From positions 186,001 to 250,000 of the forward strand of contig NZ_FNWU01000002.1 in NCBI RefSeq assembly GCF_900108505.1: 64,000 nt of DNA, given 5' to 3'. Below, in pieces: positions 8,659 to 16,762 of this stretch (the first letter of the stretch is position 1; each line of letters opens with the position of its first letter). The DNA comes from Halopenitus malekzadehii (GTDB taxonomy: Archaea > Halobacteriota > Halobacteria > Halobacteriales > Haloferacaceae). A program made the position numbers and the translations under genes. The notes beneath the pieces are model-generated. The model saw only the letters and a list, made by a program, of their open reading frames with translations. It was not told the DNA's origin and made no database searches.

Positions 8659-9117
8659 ATGTCGGTGCCACATCCGGGTGGTGACCCGAACGCGGCGTTA
8701 TATTCCCAACTGAAGCGGGACGTTCTCGACCGCGTTCCGCAGATCACGGCGGTGGAGTACGTCCCCGACGACATCGAGGCGACACGGCTGCGGGCGGTCT
8801 TCGATCCGGATCGCCTTGCCCCGCCAACGGGCCCCGAGTCTCCGAAATTGATCGTCAAATGGTATCGGCAGGAACCGGACGACTGGTTCCGCATCAACTA
8901 CACCGACCCGAATGCGGATTTCCACGCCGGGTGGCATCAGGACGAGGATCACCCCGATCTCGGGCGGGCACATTTCCAGTACTCGCTCATCGATGAAACG
9001 GGTCGATGGGGCATCACGTTCCAACACGAAACGCCCTCCCTGATCCTCTGGGAGATCGTCGACGATCTGATCGAGAACGTCCGTCCGACATACCAGTACG
9101 AGAACGGAAACTCCTAA
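8659..9117 (+). CDS. TumE-like small protein, putative toxin
   Basis: 152 residues, mixed alpha/beta, soluble. A beta-rich core reads LIVKWYRQEPDDWFRINYTD, followed by a His/Asp-rich loop (WHQDEDHPDLGRAHFQYS). It ends with a helix preceded by HETPSLILWEIVDDL. That layout (strands, then H/D-rich loop, then PS-x-L plus helix) is what I recall for TumE/DUF6516 toxins. The gene starts three bases after its winged-helix partner, so translation is probably coupled. The toxin role is inferred from operon form and fold resemblance. Confidence 0.55.
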   Translation: MSVPHPGGDPNAALYSQLKRDVLDRVPQITAVEYVPDDIEATRLRAVFDPDRLAPPTGPESPKLIVKWYRQEPDDWFRINYTDPNADFHAGWHQDEDHPDLGRAHFQYSLIDETGRWGITFQHETPSLILWEIVDDLIENVRPTYQYENGNS

Positions 9118-9185
9118 CTCTCCGGAAGGTGCGCCACGCTCACGACGGTCACGCTCAAGGGCGTCCCGCGCGAAGCACGCGCAGG

Positions 9186-9857
9186 ATGGAGTTCGAACTG
9201 CTCGGCTGGCCAGACGAGGACCCGACGCTCCGGCTCGACTACCGGGCGTTCAGCTACGCCGGCAAGTTCGCGACTTCGGGGACCGGCGTCGCCGTGCTCC
9301 GAGCGGAGACGCCGGATGCGGTCGCCCCGGATTGGGAGCCCGATCCGTCGCGTCCCGACCCGGCCCCGCGGCCGGATGCCGACGCCGAAACGGCCTCCCT
9401 CGCTGACGACGTCGTCGCCGCAGTCGCGTTCAACCGGGACCGGACGGACCCGAGCACCCTGTGGATCCGGTACGTCTCGGTACACACGGCGCGGCGAGGC
9501 GAGGGGCTTGGCCCGCGTCTCGTCGCCGATCTGGTGCGGTGCGTTCGTGATCGACGGGGCCGAGAGGGGAGCGCCGCGAACCGGACCGACGCCGTCGATC
9601 GGATCCGGATCGGCGTGAACAACCCGTTCGCCTACGAGGCGCTTTATAAGGTCGGCTTCGCGTTCACCGGCCGGGAGACCGGGGTCGCGGAGCTGGTTCT
9701 CGAACGGCCGGTCGACGCGCCGGCCGCCCTCGACGCCGAGACGTATCGATCGGGGTTGGACGTCTATCGTGAGCGTGATCGTGGGGAGCCGGAGGCGTCG
9801 TTCCTCGCGGACCGGCGTGGCGGCGATCCGCCGCCGCTGGTCGAGGGGGCTTTTTAA
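9186..9857 (+). CDS. GNAT-family N-acetyltransferase
   Basis: 223 residues. The acetyl-CoA-binding core is [20 protein letters not shown], containing the R/Q-x-x-G-x-G/A loop as RRGEGLG. It is followed by the strand [19 protein letters not shown], a standard GNAT motif B. An internal Pro/Asp-rich linker (about residues 48-75) is probably disordered. The ATG encoding MEFELLGW was preferred to an upstream frame that runs antisense-like through the previous gene. Its 3' end is 26 bases from fen; the GC-rich terminal codons also hold the fen TATA element. Substrate unknown. Confidence 0.8.
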   Translation: MEFELLGWPDEDPTLRLDYRAFSYAGKFATSGTGVAVLRAETPDAVAPDWEPDPSRPDPAPRPDADAETASLADDVVAAVAFNRDRTDPSTLWIRYVSVHTARRGEGLGPRLVADLVRCVRDRRGREGSAANRTDAVDRIRIGVNNPFAYEALYKVGFAFTGRETGVAELVLERPVDAPAALDAETYRSGLDVYRERDRGEPEASFLADRRGGDPPPLVEGAF

Positions 9858-9883
9858 GACGTCGCGCCGACGAACTCCGAACG

Positions 9884-10864
9884 ATGGGAAACGCCGACCT
9901 GCGTTCGCTGGCGTCGATCCGCGACGTCGCGTTCGCGGACATCGAAGGGAGCGTCGTCGCGGTGGACGCGCACAACTGGCTGTACCGGTACCTGACGACG
10001 ACGGTCAAGTGGACGCGTGACAACGTCTACACGACCGCCGAGGGAACCGAGGTCGCCAACCTCGTGGGGATCGTGCAGGGGCTTCCGAAGTTCTTCGAAC
10101 ACGACCTCGTCCCCGTCTTCGTCTTCGACGGCGAGGTGACCGAGTTCAAAAGTCGGGAGATCGCCGACCGGCGCGAGAAGCGGGAGGCGGCCGAGGAGCG
10201 CCTCGCCGAGGCCGAAGAGCGCGGTGACGCCGTCGAGGCCGCGCGGCTGGAGGCGCGCACCCAGCGGTTGACCGACATCATTCAGGAGACGACGCGGGGC
10301 CTGCTCGACCGCCTCGACGTGCCCGTCATCGAGGCGCCCGCGGAGGGCGAGGCGCAGTGTGCCCACATGAACGCGGTCGGCGACGTCGACTACGCGGGCA
10401 GCGAGGACTACGACACGCTGCTGTTCGGCGCCCCCGCAACGCTCCGGCAGCTCACCAGCAAGGGGGATCCGGAGCTGATGGAGCTGGAGGCGACGCTTGA
10501 GGAGCTGGGACTGATGCGCGAGGGGCTCGTCGACGTGGCGATGCTCTGTGGCACCGACTTCAACGAGGGGATCGCGGGTATCGGTCCTAAGACGGCCGTC
10601 TCGGAGATCGAGGAGCACGGCGACCTCTGGGGCGTCCTGGAGGCGCGTGGGGAGAGCATTCCCGACGCGGTGGCGATCCGGTCCCTCTTTCTCGACCCGC
10701 CGGTCCGCGAGGACTACGCGATCGACACGACCCTCGATCCCGACCTCGAGGCGGCCCGCCGGTACGTGACCGAGGAGTGGGAGGTCGACCCGGCCGAGGT
10801 CGAACGCGGATTCGAACGCATCGAGGAGTCGATCGCCCAGACCGGTCTCGACCGGTGGACGTGA
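9884..10864 (+). CDS. fen: Flap endonuclease 1
   Basis: Structure-specific nuclease that removes 5' flaps in Okazaki fragment maturation and repair. The 326 residues show the XPG N-region ([12 protein letters not shown], Asp28 metal ligand; VPVFVFDGE) and the XPG I-region ([11 protein letters not shown] and [11 protein letters not shown]). The helix-hairpin-helix [17 protein letters not shown] follows. The C terminus ends QTGLDRWT, which resembles a weak PCNA-binding box (Q-x-x-L-x-x-W). A TTTTTAAG element lies about 28 bases before the ATG, inside the end of the GNAT gene. Confidence 0.97.
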   Translation: MGNADLRSLASIRDVAFADIEGSVVAVDAHNWLYRYLTTTVKWTRDNVYTTAEGTEVANLVGIVQGLPKFFEHDLVPVFVFDGEVTEFKSREIADRREKREAAEERLAEAEERGDAVEAARLEARTQRLTDIIQETTRGLLDRLDVPVIEAPAEGEAQCAHMNAVGDVDYAGSEDYDTLLFGAPATLRQLTSKGDPELMELEATLEELGLMREGLVDVAMLCGTDFNEGIAGIGPKTAVSEIEEHGDLWGVLEARGESIPDAVAIRSLFLDPPVREDYAIDTTLDPDLEAARRYVTEEWEVDPAEVERGFERIEESIAQTGLDRWT

Positions 10865-10892
10865 CGGGCAGCTCGTGCCGCCGGTGAAACCG

Positions 10893-10906
10893 TTAATCCG
10901 GATTAA
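10893..10906. repeat. Perfect 14-bp palindrome TTAATCCGGATTAA
   Basis: Located 29 bases after fen and about 96 bases before the next gene. It is followed by a second, imperfect GAAT/ATTC pair at about 10926-10940. It may be an operator or part of the fen transcript end; no function is assigned. Confidence 0.5.
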
Positions 10907-11002
10907 AACACACGCTACAGCGGTTGAATCGCCGTAATTCGGCTAAAAACGGGTTCACGACTGCCACCCCTCATTATCCCCCGACCAGTACCCCGAGTTG
11001 CA

Positions 11003-11302
11003 ATGTTCGAAACCGACCCGATGCTGCTTGTGACCTGGGGTACCGACCTGGCGGACACGATCGCGCTCGCCGGACCGCCGGCCGACCTGCCGGGTGCAGT
11101 GCCCGATTTCGTGGGCGAGATCCACGACGCCATTCGGTCGTTCGGCGGCGGTGAAGGCGGGCTCGGCGAGACGATCTCCGAGCTGACGCCCGGCGGCGAG
11201 AGCGGTGCGGGCGCTGAAAACGCCGGTGCCGGCGGAGCCGGCTCTGCCGGCGCTGATACCGCGGGCGACGCCACCGACACCACTGCGGGCGTCGATAGCT
11301 AA
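11003..11302 (+). CDS. Small acidic protein, unknown
   Basis: 99 residues. An ordered-looking N-terminal half (MFETDPMLLVTWGTDLADT to about residue 60) has short hydrophobic stretches. It is followed by a low-complexity Gly/Ala/Asp/Thr tail that is surely disordered. No cysteines and no clear membrane segment. It stands between fen and a YIP1-like membrane gene on the same strand. Function not recognised; the low-complexity tail makes the exact coding extent less certain. Confidence 0.55.
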   Translation: MFETDPMLLVTWGTDLADTIALAGPPADLPGAVPDFVGEIHDAIRSFGGGEGGLGETISELTPGGESGAGAENAGAGGAGSAGADTAGDATDTTAGVDS

Positions 11303-11441
11303 CCACAGCGTGGCATCGACGGCAACCGCGGACTTCGTGACATCGTTATCGGACGGGCCCTGATCGCGGATCCGGGGCGACAAACCGCGACTGCGGCGGT
11401 CGATCGCAACCGTTCTACGCACACCGTTCCAACGGGGAGCC

Positions 11442-12077
11442 GTGACCACGTGGATCGAGAACCCGACCGGCGGGCGCGCTCGCGGCCCGCGCGGGCTGGC
11501 GCGGGCGTGGAGCGAGGTCCTCCGCCGACCGGGGCGGTTCTTCCGGAACGGGGTGAGTCCCGGCGACCAAGCGCCCGGATTGACGTTCGCGATGGCCGTC
11601 GCGGTGGCGTTCACGGCGGGCTGGTTCCTGGCCGATCCGGCCGTTATCCCCGCGATCGCGGGGACGGGTGCGCTCTCTACCGGTGCCTCAGCAGCGGTGG
11701 CTCTCGTTCTCGTCGGAGTGTTGGCCGCGCCGGTCGGGCTCCACCTGACGGCGGTCGCGGGGGTGATCGCGGTTATCGTCGCGAGCCTGCGACGGACGGA
11801 AACGGGATCGATCGGGACGGCCGACCGGGGTGGCGTGAGCGAGACTGTTCAGGTCGTCGCGTACGCGTCGGCGCCGTTCGCGATCGCCGGCCCGCCCATC
11901 CCGGCGCTCAGGATCGCGTGTGCGATCTACGCCACGGGATTGCTCGTGATCGGGTTTCGAAGGATTCACGATCTCTCCTGGCCCCGTACCGTCATCGCGA
12001 TCCTGCCGCCGGCGGTCATCGGGTTCGGATTCGGGTATCGATCACTGTTCGCGTTCCGAGCACTGGTAGGGGGGTAG
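11442..12077 (+). CDS. YIP1-family membrane protein
   Basis: 211 residues, starting at GTG. A soluble N terminus of about 35 residues contains the LRRPGRFFRNGVSP segment typical of YIP1-type proteins (a short amphipathic entry followed by membrane helices). Five hydrophobic segments follow, at about 45-70, 80-110, 130-155, 155-172 and 182-205. Function of haloarchaeal members is unknown. It is preceded by about 140 bases with no further gene. Confidence 0.7.
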   Translation: MTTWIENPTGGRARGPRGLARAWSEVLRRPGRFFRNGVSPGDQAPGLTFAMAVAVAFTAGWFLADPAVIPAIAGTGALSTGASAAVALVLVGVLAAPVGLHLTAVAGVIAVIVASLRRTETGSIGTADRGGVSETVQVVAYASAPFAIAGPPIPALRIACAIYATGLLVIGFRRIHDLSWPRTVIAILPPAVIGFGFGYRSLFAFRALVGG

Positions 12078-12183
12078 CTGCCGATTCGGGCGGTTCGTCC
12101 GTCGTCCCGGGCGATTGACCGCGGTTCCCACGCCGGATGGCTTTCGACAACCGTTTTAGGCGGGAGGATTTTTATCACATCAA

Positions 12184-14466
12184 ATGGGATCCTGTATCAT
12201 CTGCGGCGCCTCCGTGGACGGTCGCATCTGCGACTCCCACGAGGAGGACGTCGTGTTCGACTTTCGCGGGAACGCCCCGGACGAACTCGTTTCGAATCGA
12301 TTCTACCGCGGCACCGTCGACGGCTACGCCGACTTCGGCGTCTTCGTCGATCTCGCGCCCGGCGTCACTGGACTGTTGCACCGCTCCGAGCTCGATCAGC
12401 GGCTCGAATCCCTCGAGTGGGAGCCCGGCGACGCCGTCTTCGTCCAGGTGAAGAACGTCCGCGACAACGGCAACGTCGACTTGGGATGGTCGATCCGCCA
12501 GTCGATTCGGGAGTTCCGCGGCACGCTCGTCCAGGAGGACGGGACGTCGCGACTGCCCGATGACGACGACTCGGATGGAGATGACGCTGGCGATTCGAAC
12601 GGAGACGACGCTGGCGATTCGGACGGAGACGACGTCGAGGACACCACGGACGAAATCGACGAGACGGGCGAGGCCAACGAAGACGACACGGACGAAGCCC
12701 ACGCGGACGCCGGTGCGGTAGGCGAGGGAAACGGGCGCAGCGGTGACGTCGCGGCGGCCGAAACGGAAACCGACGCGGCCGAGAACTCGGCGATGAGTGA
12801 GATCGACGCCGCAGAGGACCCGACCGCGAATGAGGAGACGGCGGGGACGGAAACGTCCGGGGCCGACGAGACGGTCGAAACGGAAGCAACGACCGGTGAG
12901 AAGCCGACGGCTGACGGCGATCAAACCGATGACGAACCCGCACCCACTGCCGACTACGACCGCGTGCGGGTCGAGACGCTCACCGATCGCGTCTCGGAAT
13001 CGGTTCGGATCGAGGGCGAGGTCGTGAGCGTTCGCCAGACCGGCGGGCCGACGGTCTTTGAGGTCCGTGACGAAACCGGCGTGGTCGACGTCGCCGCCTT
13101 CGTCGAGGCCGGCGTTCGTGCGTATCCGGGCGTCGAACTCGGCGACATCGTCCGGATCGACGGGGAGGTCGAACGCCGCCGAGAGGAGATCCAACTCGAG
13201 ACCGAGGGACTGGCGGTCCTTGAGGGCGCGGACGCGGAAGCAGTCGAGCGACGGCTTGCCGAGGCCCTCTCCGACCGGGCCCGTCCGGACGAACTCGACG
13301 CGTTGGTCGCGGACGAGGCCGTCACGGCGCTTTCCGAGGACGTCCTCGACGCGGCGGAGGCGATCCGCCGGGCCGTCCTCGAGTCCCGGCCGATCGTGGT
13401 TCGCCACCCCGCCACGGCCGACGGCTACGTCGCCGGCGCGGCGATCGAGCGTGCGGCCCTGCCGCTCATCCGGGAGGAACACGCGAAACGCGACGCCGTC
13501 TACCACTACTTCACCCGGCGTCCGCTCGAAGGGTCCGTCTACGAGATGGACGACGCGACCACGGACGTTACCCGAATGCTGCAGGATCGCGACCGACACG
13601 ACGAGAAGCTCCCCCTGTTCGTGCTCGTCGGCACCGGATCGACCGTCGAGTCGGCCGACGGGATCGGGCTACTCGACGTCTACGACGCCGCGTCGGTCGT
13701 CATCGACGCCGCGGTCGCGGACCCCGAAACCCGCGAGTCGGTCGACACGCTCGTTTCGCCGGAGCTTGCCGACGTCGACGGCGATGTCGACCTCTCGACC
13801 GGGGCGCTTTCGGCCTCGCTGGCCGCGACCGTCAACGGCGACGTCCACGACGACCTCCGCCACCTCCCGGCCGTGAGCTACTGGGACGGGACGCCGGCGG
13901 CGTACGCCGACCTCGCCGCCGATGCCGGCTACGACGCCGACCGCGTCGCCGAGCTTCGGGAGGCGATCGCGCTTGAGGCGTACTACCAGTCCTACGAGGA
14001 CAAACGCGAACTCGTCGAGGACCTGCTGTTCGACGACGCCGGCGACCTGGCGGTCCACGTTTCCGAGCAGTTCCGCGAGAAGCTCGAGACCGAACTGGCC
14101 ACCGCGCGGGAGAACCTCCACACCGAGGACGTCGACGGCGTCCGGTTCACCGTCCTCGACACCGACGCCTACACCCACCGCTACGACTTCCCGCCGACCG
14201 CGCTGCTGATCGAGACGCTTCACCGGCGGACGCACGAGTCCGACGAGGTGTCGGTCACGCTCGGCATCGGGACCGACGAACTCTACCTCCGGTCGACCGC
14301 CGACAGCTCGGTTCGCGAGATCGCCGCCGCGGCCGCCGAGATCGCCCCCGACGCGGATATCTCGACGGCAAGCGTCCGCGACGGCACGATCGAGTTCCTG
14401 TCGGGCGAGCGCGACGCCGTCGAGGACGCCGTGATCGCCGCGGTCGCGGACCTCGTCTCGGCCTGA
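12184..14466 (+). CDS. RecJ/DHH-like protein with zinc knuckle, S1 and OB domains, active-site residues missing
   Basis: 760 residues. In order: a zinc knuckle (Cys4, Cys7, Cys16, His19); an S1 RNA-binding domain (about 38-105); a long acidic linker (about 118-250); an OB-fold (about 258-340); a DHH-type phosphoesterase region (about 400-620); and a DHHA1-like C terminus. The usual first motif, with its metal-binding Asp residues, reads HPATADGY (408-415). The DHH motif is replaced by Asp-Ala-Ala (508-510, in VVIDAAVADPE). It may thus be a non-catalytic nucleic-acid-binding RecJ/Cdc45-type protein rather than a nuclease. Single gene between a YIP1-like gene and elp3. Confidence 0.8.
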   Translation: MGSCIICGASVDGRICDSHEEDVVFDFRGNAPDELVSNRFYRGTVDGYADFGVFVDLAPGVTGLLHRSELDQRLESLEWEPGDAVFVQVKNVRDNGNVDLGWSIRQSIREFRGTLVQEDGTSRLPDDDDSDGDDAGDSNGDDAGDSDGDDVEDTTDEIDETGEANEDDTDEAHADAGAVGEGNGRSGDVAAAETETDAAENSAMSEIDAAEDPTANEETAGTETSGADETVETEATTGEKPTADGDQTDDEPAPTADYDRVRVETLTDRVSESVRIEGEVVSVRQTGGPTVFEVRDETGVVDVAAFVEAGVRAYPGVELGDIVRIDGEVERRREEIQLETEGLAVLEGADAEAVERRLAEALSDRARPDELDALVADEAVTALSEDVLDAAEAIRRAVLESRPIVVRHPATADGYVAGAAIERAALPLIREEHAKRDAVYHYFTRRPLEGSVYEMDDATTDVTRMLQDRDRHDEKLPLFVLVGTGSTVESADGIGLLDVYDAASVVIDAAVADPETRESVDTLVSPELADVDGDVDLSTGALSASLAATVNGDVHDDLRHLPAVSYWDGTPAAYADLAADAGYDADRVAELREAIALEAYYQSYEDKRELVEDLLFDDAGDLAVHVSEQFREKLETELATARENLHTEDVDGVRFTVLDTDAYTHRYDFPPTALLIETLHRRTHESDEVSVTLGIGTDELYLRSTADSSVREIAAAAAEIAPDADISTASVRDGTIEFLSGERDAVEDAVIAAVADLVSA

Positions 14467-14554
14467 AGACATCGTCTCAGTTTCGAAGACCTCATCTCGG
14501 TCCCGAACCGCCGGAGCGACACCCTTAACCACGAATCCCGTCGATCCACGCACA

Positions 14555-16276
14555 ATGAGTACCGACGCCCCGAGCGAGGGATCCGCCGACGCCCCCGAGG
14601 CGTTCGTCGCCGCCTGCGAGGAGTTGGCCGAGCGGATCGTCGCCGGCGAGATTGACCGGGACGACCTCGAGTCAGCCAAACTCGACGTCTGCTCGACCCA
14701 CTCCTCGCCGAAGGTGCCGAAGAACACCGACATCCTCGATCACGCCCCCGAGGACGCCCGCGAGGAGGTCGAACGGGTCGTGCGCCGCAAGCCGGTGCGG
14801 ACCGCCTCCGGCGTCTCCCCGGTCGCGATCATGACCTCGCCGGAGCTGTGTCCCCACGGGAAATGTCTCTACTGTCCGGGCGGGCCGGCCTCGGAGTTCT
14901 CCTCCGCGCAGTCGTATACGGGCCACGAGCCGGCCGCCGCGCGCGGCGAGCAGAACGAGTACGACCCCTACGGGCAGGTCACGCTCCGGCTCGAGCAGCT
15001 CCGGGCGATCGGTCACCCGGTCGACAAGGTCGAACTCATCCTGATGGGCGGGACGATGACGGCCCGCTCACACGACTACCAGGAGTGGTTCGTCAAGCGC
15101 GCCCTCGAGGCGATGAACGATTACGACCTCGAGTCCGACCCGGAGCCGGCCGAGGACGAGTCGTTCGCGCAGGACCCCGACGAGCACGAGTTCCGGTACC
15201 TCGAGGACGTGATCGCCGAGAACGAGACGAACGAGATCCGCAACATCGGGACCACCTTCGAAACGAAGCCCGACTGGTGTGATCCCGAGCAGATCGACCG
15301 GATGCTCGATCTCGGCGGCACGAAGGTCGAGGTCGGCGTCCAGACGACCTACGAGCGGATCAACCGCGAGATGCACCGCGGCCACGGCACCCAGGCCTCG
15401 AAGGATGCCAACCGACGGCTGCGCGACGCCGGCTTCAAGGTCGGCTTCCACATGATGCCCGGCCAGCCCGGGATGACCCGGGAGATGTGTCTCGAGGACT
15501 TCCGGCAGCTCTTCGAGAATCCCGACTGGCAACCTGACTACCTGAAGATCTACCCGACGCTCGTGGTTCGGGGCACCCGGGTGTACGACAGCTGGTACAA
15601 CGACGAGTACGAGCCCCTCGACAACGAGGCGGCCGCGGACCTGATCGCCGAGATGATGGGCGAGATCCCCGAGTACACCCGGCTTCAGCGCGTCCAACGG
15701 GACATCCCAGCCGACTTCATCGATGCGGGCGTCTGGAAGTCGAACCTCCGGCAGCTCGCCGAGCAGCGGGCCGCGGAGACGGGCATCGAGATCCGCGACG
15801 TCCGGTCGCGGGAGGTGGGGATGAACGACGCCGATCCCGATCCGGACGCGATCGAGTTGTCGACGACGACCTACGAGGTCGCCGGCGGGACCGAGCACTT
15901 CATCGCGTTCGAGGATCCGGTTCGTGACCTCCTCGTGGGATTCTGTCGGCTCCGATTCCCCTCCTACGCGGCCGGCCAGCCCGGCACGCCGGGCACGGAG
16001 ACCGATCCGGTCCGGCGCGAGCTGGCGGACGCGGCGATCGTCCGGGAGCTCCACGTCTACGGCAGCGAGGCGGCGATCGGCGAGGACGCCGGCGCGGGCG
16101 GCAGCGACTGGCAGCACAAGGGGTACGGGCGTCGGCTCATCGACCACGCCGAGGAGTTGGCGCACGATGCCGGCTTCCGGAAGATCGCGGTCATCTCCGG
16201 GATCGGCGCCCGACAGTATTACCGCGACAAACTCGGCTATCACCAGGACGGCCCCTACGTCTCGAAGCGGCTGTAG
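14555..16276 (+). CDS. elp3: tRNA uridine-34 acetyl/carboxymethyl-modifying radical SAM enzyme Elp3
   Basis: Modifies the wobble uridine of tRNA using SAM and acetyl-CoA. The 573-residue protein has an N-terminal helical tRNA-binding region and the radical SAM cluster motif Cys99-x4-Cys104-x2-Cys107 (CPHGKCLYC). The TIM-barrel domain contains GGTKVEVGVQTTY and FHMMPGQPGMT. A C-terminal GNAT domain includes WQHKGYGRRLIDHAE (about 520-540). Archaea carry Elp3 without the other Elongator subunits, as here. It ends YVSKRL, typical of the family. Confidence 0.96.
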   Translation: MSTDAPSEGSADAPEAFVAACEELAERIVAGEIDRDDLESAKLDVCSTHSSPKVPKNTDILDHAPEDAREEVERVVRRKPVRTASGVSPVAIMTSPELCPHGKCLYCPGGPASEFSSAQSYTGHEPAAARGEQNEYDPYGQVTLRLEQLRAIGHPVDKVELILMGGTMTARSHDYQEWFVKRALEAMNDYDLESDPEPAEDESFAQDPDEHEFRYLEDVIAENETNEIRNIGTTFETKPDWCDPEQIDRMLDLGGTKVEVGVQTTYERINREMHRGHGTQASKDANRRLRDAGFKVGFHMMPGQPGMTREMCLEDFRQLFENPDWQPDYLKIYPTLVVRGTRVYDSWYNDEYEPLDNEAAADLIAEMMGEIPEYTRLQRVQRDIPADFIDAGVWKSNLRQLAEQRAAETGIEIRDVRSREVGMNDADPDPDAIELSTTTYEVAGGTEHFIAFEDPVRDLLVGFCRLRFPSYAAGQPGTPGTETDPVRRELADAAIVRELHVYGSEAAIGEDAGAGGSDWQHKGYGRRLIDHAEELAHDAGFRKIAVISGIGARQYYRDKLGYHQDGPYVSKRL

Positions 16277-16333
16277 CCGGAAGCGCGATCGCGTGAGGGA
16301 AAGGCACAAGCGCAGGGCGGTCCGTAATCCGAT

Positions 16334-16714
16334 ATGGCATCCACAACGCAGACCCCCGTCGCCGACGTGATGACGGCACCGCTCGAGACGATCGCCGCGG
16401 ACGCGACCGTACGGGAGGCCGCCGAACGGATGCGCAAGCGAGACATCAATGCACTGTTCGTTCCCGGCGTCGATGCCGGGATCGTCACCACCACGGACGT
16501 CGTCGCGGCCGTCGCTGAGGGGGCCGATCTCGATGAGACGACGGTCGGCGACGTGATGACGGCGCCGGTCGAGCGGATCACGACCGCCGAGGACCTGTCG
16601 GAGGCGGCCGCGATGATGACCACCTTCGGGATCAAGCATCTGCCGGTGATCGACGACGATGGCGACTACGTCGGGATGGTCTCCACCACAGATCTGACGA
16701 CCCAGCTCGCGTGA
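16334..16714 (+). CDS. Two-CBS-domain protein
   Basis: 126 residues forming a complete Bateman module: CBS 1 (about 5-58) and CBS 2 (about 66-124). Both contain the VxDVMT entry (VADVMTAPLETI, VGDVMTAPVERI) and a TTxD exit (TTTDVV, STTDLT). Such proteins bind adenine nucleotides or SAM and regulate a partner. No catalytic domain is fused. Short spacing on both sides (57 and 48 bases) to elp3 and rqcH suggests possible co-transcription. Confidence 0.85.
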   Translation: MASTTQTPVADVMTAPLETIAADATVREAAERMRKRDINALFVPGVDAGIVTTTDVVAAVAEGADLDETTVGDVMTAPVERITTAEDLSEAAAMMTTFGIKHLPVIDDDGDYVGMVSTTDLTTQLA

Positions 16715-16762
16715 GGCGGCCCGGAACGACACGCCTTTTCCGCGGCCGCGTGTGGGACCGGT

